Source of the DNA: Alphaproteobacteria bacterium | Lineage (GTDB): Bacteria > Pseudomonadota > Alphaproteobacteria > Caulobacterales > Hyphomonadaceae | Assembly (NCBI GenBank): GCA_016125405.1 | Contig: WGLW01000006.1 | Span: forward strand, 1-64,000 | Direction: 5' to 3' | DNA: 64,000 nt | Shown: positions 1 to 9,720 of the stretch, piece after piece | Layout: each line of letters begins with the position of its first letter | Position numbering within the stretch: the stretch's first letter is position 1 | Program-made: the position numbers and the translations under genes | The notes under the pieces: model-generated | Databases searched by the model: none | What the model was told of the DNA's origin: nothing | Seen by the model: the letters and a program-made list of their open reading frames with translations, nothing else

Positions 1-223
1 CGGTCCCCGGAAACACTCCTGCGCCTGGAGGGGTTAGCTCATTCACGCAAGGCTCATCACGCTCGACCGCATCGCCGCCGCTTCGTGGAACAGGGTGCAC
101 GACTGCCCTCCCGCAACGGCGATGGCTCTCAAGATAGGGAGACGCCAATGCGGTCGGATAAGTATTTTCCCGCAGCCGATGGCGGCTGGGAATATCCGGG
201 CTTGTGTGGGGGACAGACCTGCT

Positions 224-304
224 GGACCCCGGCCTTCGCCGGGGACGCGGAGACAGAGAGCGCCTCACATCTCATCCGCTCATTCCGGCGAAGGCCGGAA
301 TCCA
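224..304. repeat. Paired palindromic intergenic repeat (REP-like)
   Basis: Two hairpins face each other. The first has a 7-bp stem (227-233 with 238-244) and a CTTC loop. The second has an 8-bp stem (282-289 with 294-301) and a GAAG loop. The second is nearly the reverse complement of the first, including the flanking CTGGA/TCCAG bases, so the unit is an inverted pair. Repeats built on the motif GGCCTTCGCCGG are common between genes in alphaproteobacterial chromosomes; calling this one REP-like is inference from shape. The rest of 1-463 shows no convincing gene: the open frames there are short, overlap on several frames and run through the repeat. Confidence 0.6.
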
Positions 305-463
305 GGGCGGACCGGGAGACATGTGCGGGGCTTTGGGCCACGAGCCTGCTGCGTCATTCAAAACGGCCAGAGAATGCTATCCCAACCCGGCCCCGCCTAC
401 AGAGGCTTCGGGAATCCGGCGTCATTCCCGTTTGAATGAACCTTTGCGTCGCGTTCCGTTGAA

Positions 464-637
464 CTACAACAAACGTACGTAGAGCCCCGACAGGACAAGC
501 ATCAGAACGATCACGATCACCGCCGTCCAAGTTCGCGGTCCGTACGGATAACCGCTATACCCGCAGACAGGACATTTTTGTTTATCCCGCTGTATTGAAG
601 CATTGCAGCGTGGACAGGTTGGCGAGCGATCAATCAT
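464..637 (-). CDS. Small zinc-ribbon membrane peptide (57 aa)
   Basis: A 57-residue frame opens with CxxC at residues 8-11 and a second CxxC at 22-25, the spacing of a small treble-clef or zinc-ribbon knuckle. A GYPYGPRTW linker follows. One hydrophobic helix, about residues 38-52 and rich in V, I and L, precedes a short basic tail. This suggests a cytoplasmic zinc ribbon tethered to the inner membrane. The ATG at 635-637 has no strong ribosome binding site, so the start could differ. No family name or function is recognised. The four ordered cysteines plus a clean membrane segment make a chance frame unlikely, but expression is unproven. Confidence 0.55.
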   Translation of the reverse strand: MIDRSPTCPRCNASIQRDKQKCPVCGYSGYPYGPRTWTAVIVIVLMLVLSGLYVRLL

Positions 638-1046
638 GTTGCGCGGCAGACGGATATCGGAACCTAATGATTACGAGGATACACTCCCGCACGTTGCTTC
701 CAAGGCTTCGATTGGACTGCTCGACCAGCCAATAACGGCGGTTCATCATCAATGATGAAGGCGAACGTTATGTCTATATGTCTATCGGGCCGACCGGCAT
801 CCCCGGTTGTGTTTCGGCATCAAGACCTTTGCAACTGAGCTGCGTGTATCTCAACCGCAAAAGAGACACGGCTAACCGCGAGCCGCCTCCGCAGGGAAGG
901 ACTGTCCCTACGTACAGGTCCGCCGGCCTAGGGCGGCGCCGCAGCGCGCCGTGACGTTTCCAGCCCGGCAGCGCCGATGGCGCGCGCTCAGCGTGCTGAT
1001 ATGATCGGCGTGCGTGATACCGCGCGGGATGTTGGAGGGGACTAAA
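638..1046. other. Intergenic region without a convincing gene
   Basis: About 400 bases separate the zinc-ribbon peptide from the lipoprotein gene. The only structure seen is a short direct repeat (TATGTCTA, near 770-785) and a possible promoter-like TGATATGAT near 999-1007 upstream of the lipoprotein. An open frame from about 748 to 930 has no start, ribosome binding site or recognisable domain. Confidence 0.4.
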
Positions 1047-1574
1047 ATGAGATACCTGATTTTGATGGCCGGACTGTCACTGGCGGCCTGTTCGCCCGCG
1101 CCGTCGGAAACCGCCAACGCGCCGGCGCCGGCTGCAACGCCGATGATCTCTGAAGCTGACGCGATCGCCATGCTCAACAAGGTTCCAGCCGCGCTGATCG
1201 CGGGCGACGTCGAGGGTGCGGTTGGTTTGTTCACGCCAAACGCGGTGCTGGTCGACATGTCGTCGAACGATCTCATCACGACCAAGGAAGCCAATCTGGC
1301 CGCAACTTCGGAGTTCCTGAAGGCGGGCGTCAGCAAGCTGCTGGTCAACAGCCAGACGGCGCAGGTTCTGGATGCCGATACGGCAGTTGTCACCAGCATC
1401 ATGACGGGCGAAATGTCAGGTGGCGGCACGCCATCCCAGATGACGTTCCGCGTAACGGACGTGCTGGAGAAGCAGGCGGACGGCAAATGGCTGATCGTCA
1501 ACGAGCACGCCTCGCAGGCGCCCCAGCCGGTAACCGAGCCGCTGCCGGTCATCGGCACAATTCCACCGCAATAG
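1047..1574 (+). CDS. DUF4440/SnoaL-like lipoprotein
   Basis: This 175-residue exported protein has a short signal peptide ending in the lipobox LAAC (Cys15), so it is probably lipid-anchored in the envelope. After an Ala/Pro-rich linker, residues about 35-165 read like an NTF2-fold SnoaL/DUF4440 domain: a helix with SEADAIAML, then LFTPNAVLVDM, and a final strand with ADGKWLIVNEHAS. Such domains bind small ligands or are enzymes; no specific substrate can be assigned. The start was placed at the ATG preceded by GGAGGGG at 1034-1040. An earlier frame opening at 1014 lacks a site and would spoil the signal peptide. Confidence 0.75.
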   Translation: MRYLILMAGLSLAACSPAPSETANAPAPAATPMISEADAIAMLNKVPAALIAGDVEGAVGLFTPNAVLVDMSSNDLITTKEANLAATSEFLKAGVSKLLVNSQTAQVLDADTAVVTSIMTGEMSGGGTPSQMTFRVTDVLEKQADGKWLIVNEHASQAPQPVTEPLPVIGTIPPQ

Positions 1575-1596
1575 GCCGGGCGCCTTTGGGCTCAAC

Positions 1597-2400
1597 CTAG
1601 AACCGCGAGCCCGGCTTCGACAGGAAGGTCTTTTCCGCCGTGCTGGAGACGCGGCCAAGGATGCGGTTACGGTGGGGGTACCGGCCGAAGCGGCGGATGA
1701 CGGCGGCGTGGCGGCGGGCGTAGTCGAGGGCGTTGAGGAAGGCGGCGCGCTGTTCGCCCGGCGCGATGGCGGCGAGTTCACTGAATTTCTCGACGGAGAG
1801 GCGCTGGCAGGTCGAACTCTCGGCATGCTCAAGCGGCATGTAGAGGAACCAGCGCTCGATCGGCGCCAGCTTGCGGTCTTCGCCCGAGGCGATGGCGGCG
1901 CGTGCGAGGGACAAGGCCATGTCATCGTTCTCAAACGCTGCAGGCGTGTCCCGGAAGATGTTGCGGCTGAACTGGTCGAGCACGATGATCGCGGCGAGCC
2001 GTTCGCGCGGGCCGCGGGCCGCCCAGCGCTGCGCTTCGCCGGCGCTCAGCCGCGCGAGGATATCCAGAAAGCGGTGGGCGATCAGGCGGTCGGTGTCGAA
2101 CGATTTCTGGAACCAGAGCCGCTGGCGCTCCGCGATCAGTCCGGGGCGGGAAGCTGCATAGCCAAACCAGAAATGCAGCACCGAACCGGGCGTCTCGTCG
2201 ATGTCGGCGCGCGCATAGGCCGGCGACATCGGATCGTCGTCCTCGAACGCGACGCCCTCCGGCGGCGCGTTGTAGCGCAGGCGGGTTTCGATGATCTCGG
2301 CTTCGGTTCGTGGCAAGGTGGCGGCTGGATTGCCAACGGGCGAGGAGGGCGGAGCGTCGTCCGCCGGAAAAACCTCGGCCATGGGCTTGTCGACGGTCAT
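1597..2400 (-). CDS. DUF924 family protein
   Basis: The product is 267 residues. From about residue 72 it matches DUF924: VLHFWFG, then LWFQKSFDTDR, the conserved VLDQFSRNIFRDTPAAF, and WFLYMPLEHAES near the middle. The family is all-helical and of unknown biochemical role. The first 70 residues are a Pro/Asp-rich extension ahead of the domain, not usual for the family; internal starts such as the Met at residue 7 would shorten it only slightly. The gene begins directly after the ubiG stop with no gap, so the two are probably one transcript and translationally coupled. Confidence 0.85.
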   Translation of the reverse strand: MTVDKPMAEVFPADDAPPSSPVGNPAATLPRTEAEIIETRLRYNAPPEGVAFEDDDPMSPAYARADIDETPGSVLHFWFGYAASRPGLIAERQRLWFQKSFDTDRLIAHRFLDILARLSAGEAQRWAARGPRERLAAIIVLDQFSRNIFRDTPAAFENDDMALSLARAAIASGEDRKLAPIERWFLYMPLEHAESSTCQRLSVEKFSELAAIAPGEQRAAFLNALDYARRHAAVIRRFGRYPHRNRILGRVSSTAEKTFLSKPGSRF

Positions 2401-3174
2401 TCAGGGGCTTCGCGCGGCTGCCAGCATGTAGTTGACGCTTGTGTCCGACGTTATCGACCAGCGGTCGGTGAGCGGCGAATACGAGACGCCCGTTGCAGGT
2501 TCGACATCAAGGCCGGCGCCGACGAGGGCGGCGCGCGCTTCTTCCGGCGTCACGAATTTCGACCAGTCGTGCGTGCCCGCCGGCAGCCAGCGGAGCACGT
2601 GCTCGGCGCCGACGATGGCGAGGGCGAACGCCTTGGCCGTGCGGTTGAGGGTCGCGACGATCATCAGTCCGCCCGGCTTCACCAGGCTGGCGCAGTCGGC
2701 AAGGAAGCGGGCCGGGTCGGCGACATGTTCGACCACTTCGAGTGTCAGGACGATGTCGAAGGGGTGCTCGCCGCCGGCGATCAGGCCCTCAACGGTTCCC
2801 ACGCGATAATCGACGGAGACGGCGCCGGCTTCGGCATGGACCAGGCCGGTCTTGATGTTGGCGTCGCCGGCGTCGATGCCCGTGACCTGGCCGCCAAGAC
2901 GGGCCAGCGGCTCGGCCACAAGGCCGCCGCCGCAGCCGACGTCGAGTATCCTGAGCCCGGAAAGCGGCGTCCGCGACGTATCGTCCAGCCCGAAATGGGC
3001 GATCGCGCGCTCGCGGATCCAGGCGAGCCGGACGGGGTTGAACTTGTGCAGGGGGGCGAATTTCCCGGTCGGAGACCACCAGTCCGCCGCCATCGCGCGG
3101 AATTTGTCGATTTCCGCCGGGTCGACGCTGGGCGCCTCGGGAATTGTCTCATCACGCAGAAGGGTCTTGCCCAT
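2401..3174 (-). CDS. ubiG: Ubiquinone biosynthesis O-methyltransferase
   Basis: UbiG carries out both O-methylations of ubiquinone synthesis using S-adenosylmethionine, at the inner membrane face. The 257-residue length is normal. Motif I LDVGCGGG lies at about residues 77-84, followed by the acidic ribose-binding GIDAGD, then FDIVLTLEVVEHV. The UbiG-typical N-terminus contains AADWWSPTGKFAPLHKFNPVRL, and HDWSKFVTPEE with a C-terminal NYMLAA complete the match. It is divergent from lysC across 171 bases and leads a two-gene transcript with the DUF924 gene. Confidence 0.95.
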   Translation of the reverse strand: MGKTLLRDETIPEAPSVDPAEIDKFRAMAADWWSPTGKFAPLHKFNPVRLAWIRERAIAHFGLDDTSRTPLSGLRILDVGCGGGLVAEPLARLGGQVTGIDAGDANIKTGLVHAEAGAVSVDYRVGTVEGLIAGGEHPFDIVLTLEVVEHVADPARFLADCASLVKPGGLMIVATLNRTAKAFALAIVGAEHVLRWLPAGTHDWSKFVTPEEARAALVGAGLDVEPATGVSYSPLTDRWSITSDTSVNYMLAAARSP

Positions 3175-3345
3175 TGGACTTCTTTGCTTAATTCGTCTGC
3201 CGGTCCCCGCCGGGGCGTCACGAATGCGGTTTCCGTTTTGGCGGATCGCGCACTAGAAGATGTCGTCGTCGGGGGATCGAGGTCAATGCACGGGCGTGCG
3301 GGGCCGCTAGGACAGCCCTGTGAGTAAAAGGACGGAAGCGCGTAG

Positions 3346-4596
3346 ATGAAGCGCCTGGTTTTGAAATTCGGCGGTACGTCGGTCGCCAATCTCGAGCGGA
3401 TCGCCCATGTCGCCGAGATTGTGGCTGCCCGGTATCAGGAATGTCCGGCGCTGGCCGTCGTCGTGTCCGCGATGTCGGGCAAGACCAATGAACTCGTGGA
3501 ATGGACCAAGGAAGCCGCCGGTCCCGCGCTGCATGGGGCCGAGTATGACGACGAATACGACGTGGTGGTCGCTTCCGGCGAGCAGGTGACGGCGGGGCTG
3601 CTGGCGCTCGCCCTGCGCAAGCGCGGACTGAAGGCGCGCTCCTGGCTGGGCTGGCAGCTGCAGCTCAAGACGGACACGGCGCATGGCAAGGCGCGCATTC
3701 TCGGCTGCGACAACCCTGCGTTTCAGAAATCGGTCGACAGCGGCGAGATCGCTGTGGTCGCCGGCTTCCAGGGCGTTGACGATCACGGGCGTGTCGCGAC
3801 GCTGGGCCGCGGCGGATCGGACACCAGCGCGGTGGCCGTGGCGGCGGCGCTCAAGGCGGGGCTTTGCGACATCTATACCGACGTCGACGGCGTCTACACG
3901 ACGGACCCGCGCATCACGCCCAAGGCGCGGCGGCTCGAAAAGATCTCCTATGAGGAAATGCTCGAACTCGCCTCGCTTGGGGCGAAGGTGCTTCAGACCC
4001 GTTCGGTCGAACTGGCGATGAACCACCGGGTGCCCGTGCGGGTGCTGTCGAGCTTCGAGGGCCCCGTGGCCCAGCCCAATTCGGGCACACTGGTATGCGA
4101 TGAGGAACAGATCGTGGAAAAGCAGGTCGTCTCGGGCGTCGCCTATTCGAGGGACGAGGCCAAATTCACCCTGATCGGCGTTGACGACCATCCGGGCGTC
4201 GCGGCGATCATCTTTGGCGAACTGGCCGACGCTGGCGTCAACGTCGACATGATCGTGCAGGCGAGCGCCAAATCCGAGGGACGCCAGAACATCGTCTTCA
4301 CCGCGCCGGACCGTGATGCGGCGCACGCCGGCGCCGTGCTGGAAAAGGCGCGCGACAAGATCGGCTATCAGGGTCTCAACGTTGCGCGCGACGTCGCCAA
4401 GGTGTCGGTGATCGGCGTGGGCATGCGCAGCCATGCGGGTGTCGCCAAGACCATGTTCCAGGCGCTTTCCGCGAAGGGCATCAACATTCAGGTCATTTCG
4501 ACCTCCGAAATCAAGATTTCTGTGTTGATTGACGCGAACTATACCGAACTGGCGGTGCGCGCGCTGCATACTGCCTACGGACTGGACGCAGATTAG
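3346..4596 (+). CDS. lysC: Aspartate kinase
   Basis: This enzyme phosphorylates aspartate, the first step toward lysine, diaminopimelate, threonine and methionine, and it supplies aspartate semialdehyde (after Asd) to the carboxyspermidine route encoded further along. The 416 residues contain the kinase signature KFGGTSV near the start and GRGGSDTSA near residue 165. They end in two ACT domains (about 265-416), where lysine or threonine feedback normally acts. The length fits the monofunctional alpha-type enzyme. ptsP follows 47 bases downstream (17 bases if an earlier start is used), a common alphaproteobacterial arrangement. Confidence 0.96.
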   Translation: MKRLVLKFGGTSVANLERIAHVAEIVAARYQECPALAVVVSAMSGKTNELVEWTKEAAGPALHGAEYDDEYDVVVASGEQVTAGLLALALRKRGLKARSWLGWQLQLKTDTAHGKARILGCDNPAFQKSVDSGEIAVVAGFQGVDDHGRVATLGRGGSDTSAVAVAAALKAGLCDIYTDVDGVYTTDPRITPKARRLEKISYEEMLELASLGAKVLQTRSVELAMNHRVPVRVLSSFEGPVAQPNSGTLVCDEEQIVEKQVVSGVAYSRDEAKFTLIGVDDHPGVAAIIFGELADAGVNVDMIVQASAKSEGRQNIVFTAPDRDAAHAGAVLEKARDKIGYQGLNVARDVAKVSVIGVGMRSHAGVAKTMFQALSAKGINIQVISTSEIKISVLIDANYTELAVRALHTAYGLDAD

Positions 4597-4643
4597 AGTC
4601 GACGCGAACGAGATTGGGGCGGGGGGCCCCGAACGGAGCGGCA

Positions 4644-6935
4644 TTGAGTGATCGCGGCAGATCTGGCGACAAGGGAATGACGCCCGCCCGCCCCCCTGCG
4701 GGTGGCGGAGCCCGGCTTCTGCTCAGCCGTCTGCGGGCGCTCATGGCCAACCAGGCGCAGGACCCGCACCGCCTGGACCGCGTGGTCGAACTCATCGGCA
4801 ACACGATGGTGGCGGATGTCTGCTCGATCTATCTGTCGAGCGAGGACAAGTCTCTCCTGCTGGTGGCGACGCAGGGCCTCGCCAAGGAAGCCGTGGGACG
4901 CACGCGGCTGGCCGAGAACGAGGGCCTTGTCGGCCTGGTGTCGGCGACGGCGCGGCCGCTCCGCCTGACCGACGCCTTTTCCCATCCGCGCTTCTCCTAT
5001 CGTCCGGAGACGGGCGAGGATCCCTTCCACTCCTTCCTCGGCGTGCCGATCCTCCGCGGCGGCCGCGTGCTGGGCGTGCTGGTGGTGCAGAACCGCACCG
5101 AGCGCGCCTATGACGACGAGGAAGCCGAAGCGCTGCAGACCGTGGCGATGGTGCTGGCCGAGCTGGTTTCGGCGGCGGCGGACCAGCTGTCCTCGGGCGT
5201 GCGCCAGACGCGGCCGGTGGCGATGACCGGGCGGACGCTCAACGAGGGTCTCGCGATCGGCAAGGCGCATCTCTACGACCCGGTGGTGCCCCCCGCGCGC
5301 CTCTTCGCCGCCGACCCGGATGCCGAGGAGCAGCGGCTGAACGATGCGCTGGAGGCTCTTCGCACGTCGATCGACGCGATGCTGACCCGCGCCGGCCCCG
5401 TTCTGTTCGGTGAAAGCCGCGATGTGCTCGAAACCTATCGCCTGTTCGCCCATGATCCGTCCTGGGCGGGACGGCTTGTGGAGGCGGTGCGGAGCGGCCT
5501 CTCGGCGGAGGCGGCGGTCGACCGGGTGCGCCGGGAGCACCGGGCGCGTCTTGAAAGCGCGCGCGACGGTCTGCTGCGCGAACGCCTGCACGATCTGGAA
5601 GATCTCGAAAACCGCCTGTTGCGGCAACTCGACGGCAATGACGGGGGCGGCCGCGAGGCGCCGCCGGGCGCGGTTCTGGTGGCGAGCCGGATCGGGCCGG
5701 CCGAACTGCTGGAATACCGCGACGCTGATCTTGCCGCCGTCGTTCTGGAGGAAGCCGGCGCGGGCAGCCACGCGGCGATCGTCGCGCGAGCGATGGGCGT
5801 GCCGGCGATCGGCGGGCTGACCGGCCTCGTCACCCGGGTCGAGGATGGCGACACGGTCGTGGTCGACGGGGAAAGCGGCACGATCCAGATCCGGCCCGCC
5901 GCCGACATGGTGGCCAACTACCAGGCGCGCATCGCCATTTCCGACCAGAAGCTGGAAGAGCTGGCGCTGCTGCGGGACCTGCCTGCCAGGACGGTCGACG
6001 GGGTCGAGGTCGACCTGATGATCAATGCGGGGCTGTCGTTCGATCTCGACCATCTCGACGAGGTGGGCGCCAAGGGCGTCGGACTGTTCCGCACCGAATT
6101 CCAGTTCATGGCGTCCGAGACGATGCCGGGTCTCGACGAGCAGGCGACCTTCTATCGCTCCGTGATCGAGCGGGCGGGCGAACGGCCGGTGGTGTTCCGG
6201 ACGATCGACCTTGGCGGGGACAAGGTGGCGCCGTTCATGGGCCGCCGCGAGCGGGAAGAAAATCCGGCTCTCGGCTGGCGGGCGCTGAGGATGGCGCTGG
6301 ACCACCCCTATTTCTTCCGCCGCCAGCTTAGGGCCCTGATCCGGGCGTCGCGCGGCGGCACGCTGCGGCTGATGTTCCCCATGGTCGCAACGGTCGAGGA
6401 ATTCGACGCCGCCAGGAAGTTGCTGGACGCCGAGATGGACTGGGCGGTCAAGTTCGGGCGCGACCTGCCCAACCGCGTTTTCGTCGGCGCCATGGTGGAG
6501 ACGCCCTCGCTGGCGTTCTCGATCGACAAGCTGAAGGGCAAGGCGGATTTCCTGTCGGTCGGCACCAACGATCTGATGCAGTTCTTCTTCGCGGCGGACC
6601 GCGACAATGCCCGCGTAATCTCGCGCTATGACATTCTCAGCGCCCCGGCGATGCGCCTGCTGCTGAGGATGCGCCAGCGGGCGGACGAGGCCGGGCTGCC
6701 GATCACCGTGTGCGGCGAAAGCGCCGGGCGCCCGCTGGAGGCGTTGATGCTGATGGGCCTGGGCTACCGGCGCCTGTCGATGCAGGCGTCCCGGATTGCG
6801 CCGATGAAACTCCTTATCCGTTCGGTGGATATGTCGGCCCTGACGCCGCGCGTGCAGGCCGCCGTGGAAGGCGGCGAGGGGACCATACGTAACCAAATGT
6901 TAAGTGTGGCCCATGAATTCGATTTGATGATTTAG
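4644..6935 (+). CDS. ptsP: PEP-protein phosphotransferase of the nitrogen PTS (EI-Ntr)
   Basis: EI-Ntr takes phosphate from PEP and passes it to NPr, starting the regulatory nitrogen phosphotransferase chain. An N-terminal GAF domain (about residues 30-165) senses a signal, glutamine in studied cases. The phosphohistidine domain has GSHAAIVARAMGVPA with the active His near residue 376. The PEP-binding barrel shows LFRTEFQFM and SVGTNDLMQFFFAADRDN. The start is uncertain: TTG at 4644 has GGAG five bases upstream, ATG at 4677 has a poor site, and TTG at 4614 is also in frame. It sits just behind lysC. Confidence 0.92.
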   Translation: MSDRGRSGDKGMTPARPPAGGGARLLLSRLRALMANQAQDPHRLDRVVELIGNTMVADVCSIYLSSEDKSLLLVATQGLAKEAVGRTRLAENEGLVGLVSATARPLRLTDAFSHPRFSYRPETGEDPFHSFLGVPILRGGRVLGVLVVQNRTERAYDDEEAEALQTVAMVLAELVSAAADQLSSGVRQTRPVAMTGRTLNEGLAIGKAHLYDPVVPPARLFAADPDAEEQRLNDALEALRTSIDAMLTRAGPVLFGESRDVLETYRLFAHDPSWAGRLVEAVRSGLSAEAAVDRVRREHRARLESARDGLLRERLHDLEDLENRLLRQLDGNDGGGREAPPGAVLVASRIGPAELLEYRDADLAAVVLEEAGAGSHAAIVARAMGVPAIGGLTGLVTRVEDGDTVVVDGESGTIQIRPAADMVANYQARIAISDQKLEELALLRDLPARTVDGVEVDLMINAGLSFDLDHLDEVGAKGVGLFRTEFQFMASETMPGLDEQATFYRSVIERAGERPVVFRTIDLGGDKVAPFMGRREREENPALGWRALRMALDHPYFFRRQLRALIRASRGGTLRLMFPMVATVEEFDAARKLLDAEMDWAVKFGRDLPNRVFVGAMVETPSLAFSIDKLKGKADFLSVGTNDLMQFFFAADRDNARVISRYDILSAPAMRLLLRMRQRADEAGLPITVCGESAGRPLEALMLMGLGYRRLSMQASRIAPMKLLIRSVDMSALTPRVQAAVEGGEGTIRNQMLSVAHEFDLMI

Positions 6936-7049
6936 ATTGTGGTAATCCTGTCCCAACCCTAGATAATCGTAATCTTCTGTTAGGGCGGGTGGGCGTAGTT
7001 CGGAAGGGTCGTCCGGCTGGGGACGGGGCCTTCCGTTTCGGAATTTTGT

Positions 7050-8447
7050 ATGAGCGGCGTGGCGAAAGACGAAACCAACTCTCCCGAAACGACTGAAAAT
7101 GCGGCCGCCTCCGCGGCAGACGGCTCGCCTGTTTCCGAATCAGGCGCATCGGGCGAACCCAGCCAGGACCAGCCGCTGCTCTCCGATCCGACCGCAGGGG
7201 ATGAGCCGCTTCCCGAACTGAAGATGCCCGACCTCAAGGCCCGCGAGGCCAAGCCCGATTTTCGTGCTGACCGGAAGGCGGAAAAGGCTGCGCGCCGCGC
7301 GCCTCACCTTCGCGTCGTCGCCGACAATGATGGGGCGGAAGAGCACGCCGAGCCTGAACCCGTCGCCCAGCGCATCGGCGCCGCCATGCGGGCGCAGCGC
7401 CTTAGCCTGGGCTATGACCTCGAAACGGTGAGCAAGGAGACGCGGATCGCTGTCTCCCACCTGCGCGCCATCGAGGACATGACGCCGAACGTCATCGGCC
7501 AGCCGGTCTATGTGAAGGGACATATCCGCACCTTCGCGCGCCACCTCAAGATGGATCCGGACGCCGTGCTCGCCCAGTACAAGGACGAGTGCGCCATCCT
7601 CGCCGATCCCGAAAAGCAGGATATCGCCCCGCCGGTGACGACCCGGAAGCTGCCGGTTGCTGTGCCGGTGCTTGGCCTTCTGGTCATCGCCCTGGTGGGC
7701 GCAGGCGGCGTCTACTTCCTGACCTACAACGGCCAGTCGCCCGCGCCTTCCGGCGCCACGGCCGCCGCACCCGGACCGGCCGGCATTACGCCCATGCCCG
7801 ACGCCTTGTCTGTTCCGATCGCTCCGCCGCTGCACATTGTTGCGGTGAAGGAAGCGCGCATCGAGGTTCGCGGCGCAGACGGCACCAAATTCCTCGCGCG
7901 GGTGTTCGAGCCCGGCGAAAGCTATTCGCCACGCGTCGGCGCCGGGTGGACCGTGACCACCAATGACGGCTCGGCTTTCGAATGGCGTCTTGGCGATGAA
8001 TCGCTCGGCCTGTTCACGCCGGACGGCGGCCCGGTCTACGCCCAGAGCGTGGACCTCGCGATGAAACGCGAACCTGTCGCTCCGCCTGTGGTGGACACGC
8101 CGCCGCCCGCGCCGGTTGCGCCGTCGGCGGCCGAAACGAACGCCCGCGTCTCGACGCCTGCCGCTTCCGGAGAGGCGACTGCTACGACGCCTGCGAAACC
8201 GAAGCCCGCCGCGACCGCCCCCGCGGGCGGGCCGCCGCCGATGTCCGCAGCGCGGATTACGCCCAAACCCAGGGCGAAACCGCCGGCCCAGATCACCTCG
8301 GCCGCGCCCGAAACCACAGACGCTGCGGCGCCATCCGCGCCGGCGCAGATCGGCACGGCGCCGGTTCCGACCGCCGCGCCCGCTCAGGCGAAGACCCCGG
8401 CGGCTGTCACCGATCCGTCATTGCTGGCGTATCCGCCCCCCGGCTGA
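7050..8447 (+). CDS. RodZ-like helix-turn-helix membrane protein
   Basis: The 465-residue protein has a disordered N-terminus. A RodZ-type HTH (about 105-180) shows QRIGAAMRAQRLSLGYDLETVSKETRI and the typical PVYVKGHIRTFARHL. One membrane helix (about 201-226) and a periplasmic DUF4115 domain (about 261-332) with ARVFEPGESYSPR follow. A Pro/Ala-rich tail ends it. RodZ links MreB to the wall elongation machinery; the HTH in that family binds MreB rather than DNA. The position directly upstream of ispG is the usual one in alphaproteobacteria. The long N-terminus and Pro-rich tail are lineage features rather than signs of transfer. Confidence 0.88.
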   Translation: MSGVAKDETNSPETTENAAASAADGSPVSESGASGEPSQDQPLLSDPTAGDEPLPELKMPDLKAREAKPDFRADRKAEKAARRAPHLRVVADNDGAEEHAEPEPVAQRIGAAMRAQRLSLGYDLETVSKETRIAVSHLRAIEDMTPNVIGQPVYVKGHIRTFARHLKMDPDAVLAQYKDECAILADPEKQDIAPPVTTRKLPVAVPVLGLLVIALVGAGGVYFLTYNGQSPAPSGATAAAPGPAGITPMPDALSVPIAPPLHIVAVKEARIEVRGADGTKFLARVFEPGESYSPRVGAGWTVTTNDGSAFEWRLGDESLGLFTPDGGPVYAQSVDLAMKREPVAPPVVDTPPPAPVAPSAAETNARVSTPAASGEATATTPAKPKPAATAPAGGPPPMSAARITPKPRAKPPAQITSAAPETTDAAAPSAPAQIGTAPVPTAAPAQAKTPAAVTDPSLLAYPPPG

Positions 8448-8561
8448 TCCCGGTTTTCGCTTCGTTCGCAGGCGCGACTGCGCCGCATTGTCCCTGTGCC
8501 GGGACGGGCGCCTTTACGGATTGGCGAAGTCGGGCCAAATCCTTGGTGACGGAGCCCAGTC

Positions 8562-9695
8562 ATGAGCGCTGACATCAATCATATCCGGCCCTGGCGCACG
8601 ATCGTGCGGCGCAAATCGCGCAAGATCCGCGTCGGCAATCTCTTTGTCGGCGGCGATGCGCCCATTCTCGTCCAGTCGATGACCAACACGCCGACTTCGG
8701 ACGCCAACGCGACCATCGCGCAGATCCGGCGGCTGGAAGAGGCGGGCGCGGATGTCGTGCGGGTGTCGTGCCCGGATGAAGACTCGACCGCCGCGATGCC
8801 GGCCATCGTCAAGGCCGCGAAGGTCCCGATCGTTGCGGACATCCATTTTCACTACAAGCGCGGCATCGAGGCGGCGAAGGCCGGCGCCGCGGTGCTGCGG
8901 ATCAATCCGGGCAATATCGGATCGCCTGCGCGGGTGAAGGAAGTGATCCAGGCGGCGAAGGATCATGGCTGCTCGATGCGCATCGGCGTCAACGGCGGCA
9001 GTCTTGAACGGCACCTGCTGGAGAAATACGGCGAGCCGTGTCCCCGGGCGATGGTGGAAAGCGCGCTCGATCATGCCCGCATCCTCGATGACCACGACTT
9101 CCACGAGTACAAGATTTCGGTGAAGGCCTCGGACGTTTTCATGACGGTGGCGGCCTACCAGCAGCTGGCGGACGTGACCGATGCGCCGCTGCACCTTGGC
9201 GTCACCGAGGCCGGGGGATTGCGGACAGGATCGGTCAAATCCTCGATCGGCATGGGCAGTCTTCTCTGGGCCGGGATCGGCGACACGATCCGGGTGTCGC
9301 TTTCGGCGGACCCGGTCGAGGAGATCAAGGTCGGCTTCGACATTCTCAAGTCGCTCGGCATCCGCACGCGCGGCGTCAACATCGTCTCGTGCCCGTCCTG
9401 CGCGCGGCAGGGGTTCGACGTGATCTCCACGGTCGAGAAGCTGGAACAGCGTCTGGCGCACATTTCCGAGCCGATCTCGCTGTCGATCATCGGCTGCGTG
9501 GTCAACGGGCCGGGCGAGGCGGCGATGACCGATCTCGGGTTCACCGGCGGCGGCAAGGACGCCGGCATGATGTATGTCTCCGGCCGCCCGGATCACAAGC
9601 TGTCGAACGCCGACATGATCGACCGCATCGTGGCGCAGGTCGAGGCGAAGGCCGAAGCGATGCGGGCGGCGCGCGAAGCCCGGGCCGCGGAATAG
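8562..9695 (+). CDS. ispG: 4-hydroxy-3-methylbut-2-enyl diphosphate synthase
   Basis: IspG converts MEcPP to HMBPP in the MEP isoprenoid pathway and holds a 4Fe-4S cluster. The 377 residues carry cluster cysteines in CPSCARQ (about 276-279) and [10 protein letters not shown] (about 311). [20 protein letters not shown] near the N-terminus and [31 protein letters not shown] are family landmarks. The length matches the short bacterial form without the plant-type insert. It lies 114 bases behind the RodZ-like gene. Confidence 0.97.
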   Translation: MSADINHIRPWRTIVRRKSRKIRVGNLFVGGDAPILVQSMTNTPTSDANATIAQIRRLEEAGADVVRVSCPDEDSTAAMPAIVKAAKVPIVADIHFHYKRGIEAAKAGAAVLRINPGNIGSPARVKEVIQAAKDHGCSMRIGVNGGSLERHLLEKYGEPCPRAMVESALDHARILDDHDFHEYKISVKASDVFMTVAAYQQLADVTDAPLHLGVTEAGGLRTGSVKSSIGMGSLLWAGIGDTIRVSLSADPVEEIKVGFDILKSLGIRTRGVNIVSCPSCARQGFDVISTVEKLEQRLAHISEPISLSIIGCVVNGPGEAAMTDLGFTGGGKDAGMMYVSGRPDHKLSNADMIDRIVAQVEAKAEAMRAAREARAAE

Positions 9696-9720
9696 GACGC
9701 CCGGGGGCGGGGGAGTGCAT

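Noticed and set aside
745-930. Possible gene fragment (frame containing ERYVYMSIGPTGIPG)
   Set aside because: No start, no homology recognised and no coding bias; kept as intergenic.
1672-3327. 551-codon plus-strand frame over DUF924 and ubiG
   Set aside because: It runs antisense to two clear genes, with low-complexity Arg/Gly/Asp content and no ribosome binding site.
3307-4644. 445-codon minus-strand frame opposite lysC
   Set aside because: Shadow of aspartate kinase; no recognisable domain.
4593-6896. Very long open frame on the minus strand opposite ptsP
   Set aside because: High GC gives long antisense frames. It is rich in Arg, His and Gln, has no domain, and ptsP on the other strand is unambiguous.
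6888-6902. CtrA-like site GTAA-N7-TTAA upstream of the RodZ-like gene
   Set aside because: One mismatch, lies inside the ptsP end about 150 bases from the start, and a single site of this kind is expected by chance.
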